A stretch of DNA of 14,545 bases from Bacillota bacterium (GTDB taxonomy: Bacteria; Bacillota_C; Negativicutes; Sporomusales; Sporomusaceae). Positions within the stretch are counted from its first letter, which is position 1. Each line of letters opens with the position of its first letter. Both the position numbers and the translations under genes were made by a program. Under the pieces are notes generated by a model. The model did not search any database. It was not told where the DNA came from and saw only the letters and a list, made by a program, of their open reading frames with translations. The DNA lies in contig JAEZQV010000385.1 in the NCBI GenBank assembly GCA_023441125.1, positions 1 through 14,545 on the forward strand. The letters run 5' to 3'. Shown one piece after another: positions 1-6,738 of this stretch.

Positions 1-755
1 GTTACCGCGCGGGCAATGCAGAGCTGGACGCCGGCGGCAACCGGGGCTGCAGCCGCTCCTTGCGCAACCAGTTTCCGGACAAACGTTTCCGGACCGGCAA
101 AACTAACCTGGGCATTACGAAGGGTAAAGGGAATCGGTATTGCTTCAGCTTGGGCAGAGTCTGCCAGCTTCTCCAGACTAGGTCCGGCTGGAAAAGCCAA
201 ACCAAGGAGTACGCCGATACGGTCGATAAGCTGGCCGGCGTGGATGTCCAGACTATTGCCTACCATTTCAATGTTCAGGCGCTGAGTAGCCGGTGAGCCG
301 GCGCGGGCGACCCGCACGATCTCCGTTGTGCCGCCGGATAAATGTACAGCCAGAAAATCTTTCGCCAGCGGGCCCTGGGCTGACCATAACCCGGCAAAAA
401 TATGATTTTCCTGGTGGCTAATGCGATAAAGCGGTACCGACTGGCTAACGGACAATACGGTAGCATACCCTTCCCCAACCAGAAAAGCAGGCATATAGGA
501 ATCCGGTACAGGACGGGGAAAAGCGGAGACACCAATGGCGCTAAACTCAGGCTTGCCAAGTGGCAGAACGGCTTCAGCAAACAATTCCGGCAGGTTGCGC
601 GTATGCTGAAACACCATTTCCGACTGCTGCAGGCCGCGTCCCCCGGCTTTGACCTTTAATATCCGGCGGCAGTCGGATATTAGCTGCCCCCGCTCATCCA
701 GAATGGCTACCGAGGTGGTGTAGCAACTGGTATCTATTCCCAACACATATTTCAT
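1..755 (-). CDS. TsaD/Kae1-family paralogue (O-sialoglycoprotein endopeptidase-like), 3' end beyond the window
   Basis: I read this frame directly: it opens at an ATG at 755 and stays open for 251 codons to the left edge, so the C-terminus is missing. The N-terminus MKYVLGIDTSCYTTSVAI is the phosphate-1 strand of the ASKHA fold. The metal-binding HxxxH is present as HQENH (H114, H118), followed by a nucleotide-binding loop LSGGTTEI (139-146). A segment around 170-195 with D170, D178 and LGLAFPAGP matches the TsaD core. Canonical TsaD makes the threonylcarbamoyl of t6A37 in tRNA. This protein departs from it in the PELASRxH region and in the F-SGLKT motif (here FAGPETF), so it is better called a paralogue of unknown role than TsaD itself. 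Its start overlaps the nusB stop as ATGA, which indicates translational coupling. Family membership is fairly certain; function is not. Confidence 0.82.
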   Translation of the reverse strand, partial: MKYVLGIDTSCYTTSVAILDERGQLISDCRRILKVKAGGRGLQQSEMVFQHTRNLPELFAEAVLPLGKPEFSAIGVSAFPRPVPDSYMPAFLVGEGYATVLSVSQSVPLYRISHQENHIFAGLWSAQGPLAKDFLAVHLSGGTTEIVRVARAGSPATQRLNIEMVGNSLDIHAGQLIDRIGVLLGLAFPAGPSLEKLADSAQAEAIPIPFTLRNAQVSFAGPETFVRKLVAQGAAAAPVAAGVQLCIARAV

Positions 756-1171
756 GATAATTCTTTATTCTTGACAATCGAGCCTAAAATTCCATTAATA
801 AAGCGGCTTGAATCCTCGGTGCCAAATGTTTTGGCCAGCTCGACGGCCTCATTGATGGCTACGCCCGGCTGCAGCCGCTCCTGGCTATATTTCATTTCAA
901 AGATAGCCATCCTGGCAATGTTACGGTCGACACCGGCCATCCGGTCCAGCTTCCATTCCCGTGACAGTTCGGAAATGTATTCATCAATTGCGGGTAAGTT
1001 ATTATAGGTTCCGTCTACCAGTGCTTTGGCATACAATTTAGTATTTTCATTAACTTCTTCCCCGCGCTCGGTTAATACAGCGGTGAGCGCCTCCTCGCTG
1101 GTGACACCTGAGTTGAAATCAAGTTGAAACAATGCTTGTACTGCCATTTCCCGGGCCTTTCTTCGGCTCAT
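752..1171 (-). CDS. nusB: transcription antitermination factor NusB
   Basis: The 139-residue product has the usual NusB length and signatures: SRRKAREMAVQALFQLDF at the N-terminus, DRMAGVDRNIARMAIFEM in the middle, and PGVAINEAVELAKTFG with SSRFINGILG at the C-terminus. NusB binds boxA RNA with NusE (ribosomal protein S10) and supports antitermination of rRNA operons. The frame extends upstream to 1270, but the ATG at 1171 was chosen because an AGAGGG Shine-Dalgarno sequence sits just before it and homology begins there. The longer form would run through the end of the preceding DUF2273 gene. The 3' end overlaps the TsaD-like gene by four bases. A nusB next to an asp23-type gene is the usual Firmicutes arrangement. 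Confidence 0.96.
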   Translation of the reverse strand: MSRRKAREMAVQALFQLDFNSGVTSEEALTAVLTERGEEVNENTKLYAKALVDGTYNNLPAIDEYISELSREWKLDRMAGVDRNIARMAIFEMKYSQERLQPGVAINEAVELAKTFGTEDSSRFINGILGSIVKNKELS

Positions 1172-1193
1172 AATTTCCCTCTTTCTTGCGCTG

Positions 1194-1421
1194 CTACCGG
1201 TTATAGCCCGGCGGCAGCAGTTTGTCCAAAATTTCCATAATATCTTCTTTTTGATCAATTCGTTTGCCAACTATATACCCGGCAATAACGCACAACACTA
1301 CAAACAGAGTGCGAAAGAAGCCAAAGGTAATGACCAGTATGCCAATAAGGAACCCTAGCAATACCCCCAGAATCTTGCCACTATGGTATTGCCATATTTC
1401 TTCCAGCACTTTGGAATTCAT
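1194..1421 (-). CDS. DUF2273 small membrane protein
   Basis: This 75-residue protein carries two closely spaced hydrophobic segments (about residues 17-36 and 38-52) rich in Gly, Leu, Ile and Val. A charged tail ends in LLPPGYNR, typical of DUF2273. The family has no established biochemical activity, but it regularly accompanies AmaP and Asp23/Gls24 proteins and is presumed to belong to that membrane-associated assembly. An AGGGAGGA Shine-Dalgarno sequence overlaps the stop of the upstream amaP gene and supports the ATG at 1421. The gene ends 22 bases before nusB. Family assignment is good; the role in the envelope is inferred from neighbours only. Confidence 0.88.
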   Translation of the reverse strand: MNSKVLEEIWQYHSGKILGVLLGFLIGILVITFGFFRTLFVVLCVIAGYIVGKRIDQKEDIMEILDKLLPPGYNR

Positions 1422-1432
1422 AACAGTCCTCC

Positions 1433-1972
1433 CTATTCAACACGCTGTTTCGTTTTAAAATCGTTGCTGATATTGTCTACTCTTACCTGGACATCGGCTA
1501 ATTCCACGCCTACGGTATTTTTTATATATTCATGAACGCGATTTTGAATTTCAGCGGCCACGGTTGGTACATGGCTTTCCGGGCTTACCACCGCTTTCAT
1601 GTGTACGCTTATCCCCTCGCGCGCCAAGGCAACATTGACTTTGATACCGCGTACTCCCCGAATATGTCTGGCTACCTTCTCCACCAAATTTTCCACGGCG
1701 TCAAGCGAAATATGCACGTCCCCCATATCATTGTGGTGGACAATCGCATCTTTGGCTTTTCTGGAACGAATTCCGGCCAAAAGCAGGCGAATACTTACCA
1801 GAAAAAATACGGCACCAACTAACGCTGCCTCCCACTGACCATAGATATAAGCCAGGCTTGTCCCCGCCAATTCCAAAGGAATAAGGCGTAAAGACAGGAG
1901 AATAACGGCGACTGACAAAAAGGTCAGCAAAAATGTGTAAATGGACAGAATGATGCGGTCAATAATTCCCAT
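1433..1972 (-). CDS. amaP: alkaline shock response membrane anchor protein AmaP
   Basis: This 179-residue protein has two predicted membrane segments (about 8-30 and 46-68). A cytoplasmic C-terminal domain follows, beginning around GDVHISLDAVENLVEKVA and resembling the Asp23/Gls24 fold itself. In Staphylococcus aureus AmaP anchors Asp23 at the membrane, and loss of Asp23 induces a cell-wall stress response. The Asp23-type gene directly upstream fits the same partnership here. Translation starts at ATG 1972 with an AAAGGAGAT ribosome-binding site. The downstream DUF2273 gene begins 11 bases after the stop, so the genes are co-transcribed. The name rests on two membrane helices plus the DUF322-like tail and context. 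Confidence 0.88.
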   Translation of the reverse strand: MGIIDRIILSIYTFLLTFLSVAVILLSLRLIPLELAGTSLAYIYGQWEAALVGAVFFLVSIRLLLAGIRSRKAKDAIVHHNDMGDVHISLDAVENLVEKVARHIRGVRGIKVNVALAREGISVHMKAVVSPESHVPTVAAEIQNRVHEYIKNTVGVELADVQVRVDNISNDFKTKQRVE

Positions 1973-1999
1973 AGTATCTCCTTTCTCCGGCCGTTTCCT

Positions 2000-2401
2000 T
2001 TATCTTACCCGAATGTCTTCTTCTTTAGCTTCCTGGGCAAAGCCCACACCTTGAACATGGATATTGACTTCCACAACATCAAGCCCGGTCATGGACTCAA
2101 TGCCCCGTTTGACGTTTTCCTGCACTCTCAGGGCTATATCCGGGATGCGCACTCCATATTCGACAATAATGTATAAATCAACGGCAGCTTCTCTTTCGCC
2201 GACTTCTACCTTGACTCCTTTAGACAGGTTTTTTTTGCCGAGCATTTCGGCAATGCCACCTACTAAACCGGCACTCATCCCGGCTACGCCCGAAACTTCG
2301 GTTGCTGCCAGTCCGGCAATAATACCAACCACTTCGTCGGCGATCCGAATCGAACCAACATCATTGTGTTCTGTTTTTTCCATACGGTCTTTTTTTTCCA
2401 C
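2000..2401 (-). CDS. Asp23/Gls24 family envelope stress response protein (YqhY-like)
   Basis: This soluble protein of about 133 residues contains the Asp23/Gls24 (DUF322) domain: GSIRIADEVVGIIAGLAATEV near the N-terminus, then GVAGMSAGLVGGIAEMLGKK, KGVKVEVGEREAAVDLYIIVEYG and VEVNIHVQGVGF. It corresponds positionally to B. subtilis yqhY, which lies just upstream of nusB. The family is linked to envelope homeostasis and is very abundant in some Gram-positives. The start is uncertain. The first candidate is a GTG at 2401 behind a run of seven G residues and UAGGAG. An in-frame ATG at 2383 would give 127 residues but has poor ribosome-binding-site spacing. It is the first gene of a unit with its own vegetative promoter at 2469-2497. 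Confidence 0.93.
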   Translation of the reverse strand: MEKKDRMEKTEHNDVGSIRIADEVVGIIAGLAATEVSGVAGMSAGLVGGIAEMLGKKNLSKGVKVEVGEREAAVDLYIIVEYGVRIPDIALRVQENVKRGIESMTGLDVVEVNIHVQGVGFAQEAKEEDIRVR

Positions 2402-2468
2402 TCCTACCCCCCCAAAATCCCCAGTATACTAAAATCTATTATCATCAAAGGCATCTTATAACTATATT

Positions 2469-2497
2469 ATTATACCAAGCTTTTTCCATTTTTACAA
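2469..2497 (-). promoter_or_regulatory. sigma-A-type promoter for the asp23-amaP-DUF2273-nusB unit
   Basis: On the minus strand a perfect TATAAT (2474-2469) is preceded, after exactly 17 bases, by TTGTAA (2497-2492), which matches four of six bases of TTGACA. The predicted transcription start is near 2462, giving a leader of about 60 bases before the GTG at 2401. The region is A/T-rich and lies directly downstream of the spoIIIA terminator, where an independent promoter is expected. Confidence 0.72.
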
Positions 2498-2565
2498 TTT
2501 CGCCTTAGAAAAACTTGTTTTAGGCCAAATTCTTTAAACGTTGACAGCGCCCGCCGGTTTTGGTG

Positions 2566-2595
2566 AAAAAAATAAGCAGAGCACCCGCTCTACTT
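2566..2595 (-). terminator. rho-independent terminator of the spoIIIA operon
   Basis: On the minus strand AAGTAGAGC (2595-2587) pairs with GCTCTGCTT (2582-2574) across a GGGT loop, forming nine base pairs with one G-U. The stem is followed at once by ATTTTTTT (2573-2566). It begins nine bases after the spoIIIAH stop codon. This is a textbook intrinsic terminator and it separates the sporulation operon from the vegetative asp23-nusB unit. Confidence 0.9.
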
Positions 2596-2604
2596 AACGC
2601 GCTG

Positions 2605-3147
2605 TTAAGGCTTGGCACTGACCGTGATATCCTCAGGCTTAACGCCGGCAATACGGCTGATAATCTCTGCCACCTGGACAACTTCCTCTTTGGTCAGGGC
2701 TGTTGTTTTTACGACGGCACTGACTGAATTGTCACGGACAAAAACCAGTGCATCGGCAAACCCTTTGGCTTTAATCAGGTTTTCCATCTCTGCTTCGCGT
2801 TGCTTTTCCAGCGTCATTTTAAGAATGGTTTCCTGGGCCTGATGTTTGGCATTCTCTGTTTGCGAGTTTTTAATAATTTCCCGGAGTAGGTCGGATTTTT
2901 CACTCCTGATTTTATCCCGCTCGAGCCGGTATTCGGTAAAGAAATCCGGTGCCATGGCGGGGACAACCTGTTCCGTCGCTACCGCTTTCGTAACCTGCAT
3001 GGCATTGGATCGGTCCGCCCTGACCTGACGCCAATCCTGAGCATAGTTCCAGGCACCGCTGAGTAGTAAGGAAAGGATACCGGCCGCCACCAGAAAGACC
3101 GCAATGAGACCAATTCTGTTTAATGAAAAAACAGTGATTACTTTCAT
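2605..3147 (-). CDS. spoIIIAH: stage III sporulation protein AH (SpoIIIAH)
   Basis: This 180-residue protein has one N-terminal membrane segment (about residues 12-31), a charged, probably coiled linker (about 65-125), and a C-terminal ring-building domain of the YscJ/FliF type (about 125-180, with FADALVFVRDNSVSAVVKT). In B. subtilis SpoIIIAH sits in the mother-cell membrane and binds forespore SpoIIQ across the intermembrane space. The frame opens earlier at a GTG (3162) that overlaps the spoIIIAG stop as GTGA. The ATG at 3147 was preferred because GAGGA lies nine bases before it, whereas the GTG has only a weak site; the longer form adds five residues, MRKKA. The gene closes the operon and is followed by an intrinsic terminator. 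Confidence 0.94.
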   Translation of the reverse strand: MKVITVFSLNRIGLIAVFLVAAGILSLLLSGAWNYAQDWRQVRADRSNAMQVTKAVATEQVVPAMAPDFFTEYRLERDKIRSEKSDLLREIIKNSQTENAKHQAQETILKMTLEKQREAEMENLIKAKGFADALVFVRDNSVSAVVKTTALTKEEVVQVAEIISRIAGVKPEDITVSAKP

Positions 3148-3158
3148 GGCTTTTTTCC

Positions 3159-3773
3159 TCACTTTCTTTGGGGTAATACAGTAATTTTATACGCTGGAAT
3201 TCCCAGACCGGATTCCACGGCCCTGGTCAGGTTAGCCTTTACGGTTGAGTCATTGGCACCTTCCGCCACGACTAATACACCCCGGATTACCGGTTTATAT
3301 TCGCGGACCATGACCGGTTTGTCGATACCATTTTCCTTGCTTAACAAAACCTGTTCGGATTCTTTGGTTTCCGTGGTGGTGCGTAGGCCGCCGGCCGTAT
3401 CCTTTTCCTGAATTGTTTTTACTTCTTTAGTCACATTTTTGGCATGCTCCTGGCTGGCGCCGGATTCTAACATTATATTCACCGATACCGTTCCTGCCCC
3501 TTTGACCTGCGCCAGCAGATTGGCGAGCTTACTTTCGAGAGCTTCTTCATAACTCCGGCTGACGATTGCCGGAGTTTTTGCCGTCTCGGCCGAATTCGCC
3601 GTCTGGGGCTTAACAGCAGACGGCTCATAGATCCCGCCGATTAACAATAGTGCTACTCCCAGCAAGCCTAGCCAGATTAGCCTGGTGTTAACCGCGCCCT
3701 CTTTTAATACCTGACTGGGAATTAGTTTTTTGGCTCCTGAAAGCCACTCCTTCAGGGATGTGCCTGCCATCAT
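3159..3773 (-). CDS. spoIIIAG: stage III sporulation protein AG (SpoIIIAG)
   Basis: The protein has 204 residues. After a short cytoplasmic N-terminus there is one membrane helix (about 31-49), then a Pro/Ala/Thr-rich linker and an extracytoplasmic domain. That domain includes SKLANLLAQVKGAGTVSVNIML and ends in ESGLGIPAYKITVLPQRK, the ring-building motif shared with SpoIIIAF/AH and type III secretion ring proteins. B. subtilis SpoIIIAG forms a large oligomeric ring in the intermembrane space of the feeding tube. A strong AAGGAGG seven bases before ATG 3773 decides the start; a second ATG follows immediately. The insertion between about 104 and 150, rich in Lys, Glu and Thr, matches the region that forms the large beta-barrel in the known ring. 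Confidence 0.95.
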   Translation of the reverse strand: MMAGTSLKEWLSGAKKLIPSQVLKEGAVNTRLIWLGLLGVALLLIGGIYEPSAVKPQTANSAETAKTPAIVSRSYEEALESKLANLLAQVKGAGTVSVNIMLESGASQEHAKNVTKEVKTIQEKDTAGGLRTTTETKESEQVLLSKENGIDKPVMVREYKPVIRGVLVVAEGANDSTVKANLTRAVESGLGIPAYKITVLPQRK

Positions 3774-3785
3774 AGTTAAACCTCC

Positions 3786-4403
3786 TTAATCCATTGATTT
3801 TATAATAATTTGATTGCTCCTGAGCTGATATAGTTCAGCTACCGCCCGGCTAACCTTATCGGTGATTGCCGGTGAGAGACCGGCCGGCTTTTTTTCCGCG
3901 GCTGCGGACGGGCTGATTGCTATCCTGGCAACCTGCCGCTCGTCTATGGTAGGACCTGCTTTGATAAGCACCAGCACTTGCTTTATTTTGCCGATCACTT
4001 TAGTCTCTGGCTGATTGGTATCCTCAAACGCAATTGTTACTTTGGCATCGGCGACGCCATCAATGGCCAGTACCGTGGCTCTAATCTGCCTTGATAAATC
4101 CCGGATGTATAAATCGCGGGCCAGCTGTTCCCGTTTGCCGGCCGCGTGACTGGCGGCATTGACAATTTCAGTATCCGTCAGTCTGTTGCCGGACAGCCTG
4201 GCCAGCACAGGCAACTGATCTTCCGTCCAGGTTTTTTCCAGAACGCCGATCACCGGCTGCAGGATTGCCAGCATAATAAATAAACCAAGAATCACCCGGA
4301 TAAATTTCTGCATACTGTTGCTTGGCAATAAAAGCTCCAGAAAGGAAGCAAATAATACTACCAGGATGATGCCCTTAACCCACTCGGTAATCGAAGCTAT
4401 CAT
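3786..4403 (-). CDS. spoIIIAF: stage III sporulation protein AF (SpoIIIAF)
   Basis: This 205-residue protein starts with MIASITEWVKGIILVVLFASFLELLLPS. Two membrane helices (about 7-27 and 34-54) are separated by the typical LLPSNSMQKFIRVILGLFIMLAILQPV stretch, broken here only by loop residues. The extracytoplasmic C-terminal domain (about 85-205) has the ring-building character of SpoIIIAF, including an amphipathic segment with VLAIDGVADAKVTIAFED. It is a component of the mother-cell channel complex, needed for sigma-G activity in the engulfed forespore of B. subtilis. GGTGA shortly before ATG 4403 supports the start. It lies 18 bases after spoIIIAE and 12 before spoIIIAG. Confidence 0.94.
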   Translation of the reverse strand: MIASITEWVKGIILVVLFASFLELLLPSNSMQKFIRVILGLFIMLAILQPVIGVLEKTWTEDQLPVLARLSGNRLTDTEIVNAASHAAGKREQLARDLYIRDLSRQIRATVLAIDGVADAKVTIAFEDTNQPETKVIGKIKQVLVLIKAGPTIDERQVARIAISPSAAAEKKPAGLSPAITDKVSRAVAELYQLRSNQIIIKSMD

Positions 4404-4421
4404 TTCATCACCTACCCGCTG

Positions 4422-5579
4422 CTACCGGAGCATCAATGCCACACTGCCGGCGCCAATAATCATAGTAATGATCAGAAAGAACATCAAAGCAACAGTAAGC
4501 ACCGCACCAAACAGCAGTAACAGGTTATTGCCCATCGCGTCCAGACACTTGGCCATTTTTTCATCACCCATAGGCTGAATCAGAGCGCCGGCAATCTTGA
4601 GTACGATTACCAATGAAATAAGTTTAATCAAAGGCAGTGCGCACAGTAAGGATATACTCAGCACGCCGAAGATACCTACTGCATTTTTTAATAATAAGGA
4701 GGCGCCCATCACCAATTCAACGGTATCGGCAAACATTTTGCCGACTACCGGTATAAAAGTAGCGGTTGCATATTTGGCTGTTCGCAACGTCAGGCCGTCG
4801 GCTATGCTGCCGGCCACTCCCTGAATACTTACTATACCGATAAACACCACCAGGACAAACCCCAGAGTCATCATCCCGGCCTGTTTTAATACCCCGGTTA
4901 AATTGGTTAGTTTATATTTGCCGGACAAATAGTTGACACATTCCAGGACTGCTGTCAGAAACAGCAACGGTAATATAATATCCTTCACGACGACACTGGT
5001 TACACCAACCACCAGCAGCATCAAGGGCGTCAGGAGCGCTACCGAGGTTAACGCGCCGACACCGGCCAACAGGGACAGTAAAAGGGGCAGCAGCGCTTCC
5101 ATAAACCCTACCATGTTGCCTACCGTTTCTCTGGCCAGAGTCAGTCCCTGATAAAAAGCGCTCAGGGCTATTACACAGAGAAAGATAAAACACACACTGT
5201 AGGCTAACAGGGAAATGGCTGACTGATCAAAAGAATTTTGCAAATTTTGCAGTAGCGCGCATAATACAGCCAGAAACAGCAACTTTCCCATAAGATGGAT
5301 GTTGGCTGCCAGTTCTTTAAATAGATAGGATATAAATTTGCTGCTGATGGCCTGCCAATTAAAAGACAGTCCCTTCATAGCAATATCCTTGATTGTCTCG
5401 GCGGTTAGCTGGGGGATATCTTCATTCAGTTCATGATTTACCGTCTGGATAAAATGGTTAACATTATTTACCGATGTGCTTTCCAGTAAATCCAGCGGCA
5501 ATTCCGGTTCAGCGGGAGTGGCCCAGGCAACACTGCTGCCGAGGATCAGGCACAATAGCAATACTATTAGTATTCTCAC
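4422..5579 (-). CDS. spoIIIAE: stage III sporulation protein AE (SpoIIIAE)
   Basis: At 385 residues this is the largest membrane subunit of the complex. It begins with a signal peptide (about 1-21, hydrophobic core followed by AWATPAEPELP). An extracytoplasmic segment of about 70 residues is followed by seven or eight membrane helices between about 85 and 385, including LLPLLLSLLAGVGALTSVAL. The signal peptide and polytopic core are characteristic of SpoIIIAE, which is thought to form part of the mother-cell transport channel. The start is a GTG at 5579 preceded by GGTGGAG. The gene begins 12 bases after spoIIIAD. No frame damage is seen. Confidence 0.95.
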   Translation of the reverse strand: MRILIVLLLCLILGSSVAWATPAEPELPLDLLESTSVNNVNHFIQTVNHELNEDIPQLTAETIKDIAMKGLSFNWQAISSKFISYLFKELAANIHLMGKLLFLAVLCALLQNLQNSFDQSAISLLAYSVCFIFLCVIALSAFYQGLTLARETVGNMVGFMEALLPLLLSLLAGVGALTSVALLTPLMLLVVGVTSVVVKDIILPLLFLTAVLECVNYLSGKYKLTNLTGVLKQAGMMTLGFVLVVFIGIVSIQGVAGSIADGLTLRTAKYATATFIPVVGKMFADTVELVMGASLLLKNAVGIFGVLSISLLCALPLIKLISLVIVLKIAGALIQPMGDEKMAKCLDAMGNNLLLLFGAVLTVALMFFLIITMIIGAGSVALMLR

Positions 5580-5591
5580 ACGCTCTCCACC

Positions 5592-5978
5592 TTAAGGAAT
5601 CAGTCTTACGATGGTATCCAGTACTAAAGCAATGATTGGCACGGCCATAACCATGACCAGTATTTTGCCGGCAAATTCAATTTTTCCGGCAACTGCGCTT
5701 TCGCCGGCATCACGGCAGACCTGGGCACCAAATTCGGTCACATAGGCTATGCCGATAATTTTAAGGATCGTATTTAAATACATTTGGCTGATATTGGCCT
5801 TGGCCGCTAAATCCCGGAATAAATCCAGGACAACATTGAGTTTGCTGAGTACCATTAAAAAGATAATGGCTGATAAAGTCAGGGCAAGCTGGACGGCCAG
5901 TTCGGGGCGCTGTTGCTTTATAATTAGAATTAATAAGGTTACTAAAAATCCTAGGCCGATAATTTGGATGATTTCCAT
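5592..5978 (-). CDS. spoIIIAD: stage III sporulation protein AD (SpoIIIAD)
   Basis: This 128-residue hydrophobic protein has about four membrane segments. It begins MEIIQIIGLGFLVTLLILIIK and contains MYLNTILKIIGIAYVTEFGAQVCRDAGESAVAGKIEFAGK, broken into motif blocks, which is the hallmark of SpoIIIAC/AD proteins. It belongs to the mother-cell membrane part of the feeding-tube complex. The ATG at 5978 was taken as the start, with AGGGG eight bases upstream; a TTG one codon earlier (5981) is a less likely alternative. The preceding spoIIIAC stop is 12 bases away. Confidence 0.95.
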   Translation of the reverse strand: MEIIQIIGLGFLVTLLILIIKQQRPELAVQLALTLSAIIFLMVLSKLNVVLDLFRDLAAKANISQMYLNTILKIIGIAYVTEFGAQVCRDAGESAVAGKIEFAGKILVMVMAVPIIALVLDTIVRLIP

Positions 5979-5990
5979 CAATTACACCCC

Positions 5991-6188
5991 TTAGAACAGC
6001 TTAAATACGTCCTGAACGGTGTTAAACAGCCGGCCCAAGAGTTGCACCACCCATAACAACACCAATGCAAACCCGGCCAGGGTACATAAATGTGCCATGT
6101 CTTCTTTGCCTGCCTGTTTTAAAGCCGTGTGGAAAACCGATATTAAGATCCCGACACCGGCAATTTTAAAGAGAACGTCTAAGCCCAT
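5991..6188 (-). CDS. spoIIIAC: stage III sporulation protein AC (SpoIIIAC)
   Basis: The 65-residue protein has two membrane helices (about 6-24 and 34-54) and starts MGLDVLFKIAGVGILISVFH. The HTALKQAGKEDMAHLCTLAG loop between the helices is characteristic of the family. Length and position between spoIIIAB and spoIIIAD are exactly as expected. A GGAGGAG ribosome-binding site precedes ATG 6188. SpoIIIAC is a small paralogue of the SpoIIIAD core and is part of the mother-cell channel assembly. Confidence 0.95.
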   Translation of the reverse strand: MGLDVLFKIAGVGILISVFHTALKQAGKEDMAHLCTLAGFALVLLWVVQLLGRLFNTVQDVFKLF

Positions 6189-6219
6189 GCCTCTTTCTCC
6201 TCCTTATACGAGTAATTTG

Positions 6220-6738
6220 TCAGACCAGGATTATGACCAGGCCCAAGCCGCCGCAAATGCCCAAATACCGGTACATTTTTACATTTTGTTCACATAACTT
6301 CTCGGCTTCATATTGAATCCGCGCTAGTTGTTCCTGCGCCAGGTCCAGCGATTTATGCTGCTCCTCCCGGTTCATCCCCCCCAGGTTGGCACTAAACACA
6401 GCCAGGACTTCCCGTTCCGGTTTGTTCAAAACCAGCTTGGCAGCTTGATTAAGGGCTTGCTGCATGGCCGCTTGGGGCGTCAACCAGCCACGCTCAACTA
6501 AATTTTTCGCCATACAGTGAAACAATTCGGCAACAGGGCCGGTGATGCCGCCGGTGCACAGCGTCAGGGCCGCCGGCAGGGGTTCGGCGGCATAATTGAT
6601 CTGGGACTTCAAGGCGGCGATACAACTGATGAGCTGACGGATTTGCCGGGGACGTTCGGCATAACGGGCGGCCAGGCTAAAACCAACAGCCGCGCAGGCA
6701 GTCACCACCAGGAAACTGCCAATGATTTTTAACCACAT
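6220..6738 (-). CDS. spoIIIAB: stage III sporulation protein AB (SpoIIIAB)
   Basis: The 172-residue protein has an N-terminal membrane segment (about 4-24), a cytoplasmic helical body and a C-terminal membrane segment (about 155-172). The body includes RPRQIRQLISCIAALKSQINYA and FSANLGGMNREEQHKSLDLAQ, both typical of SpoIIIAB, a relative of GspF/PilC-type platform proteins of type II secretion. With the SpoIIIAA ATPase it is thought to form the cytoplasmic drive of the complex. The start at ATG 6738 lies inside the end of spoIIIAA (10-base overlap) and has a GAGGTG site, which indicates coupled translation. Confidence 0.94.
   Translation of the reverse strand: MWLKIIGSFLVVTACAAVGFSLAARYAERPRQIRQLISCIAALKSQINYAAEPLPAALTLCTGGITGPVAELFHCMAKNLVERGWLTPQAAMQQALNQAAKLVLNKPEREVLAVFSANLGGMNREEQHKSLDLAQEQLARIQYEAEKLCEQNVKMYRYLGICGGLGLVIILV

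Noticed and set aside
1172..1270. N-terminal extension of nusB to 1270
   Set aside because: The extension overlaps the DUF2273 coding region, has no homology-like character, and the ATG at 1171 has a good ribosome-binding site.
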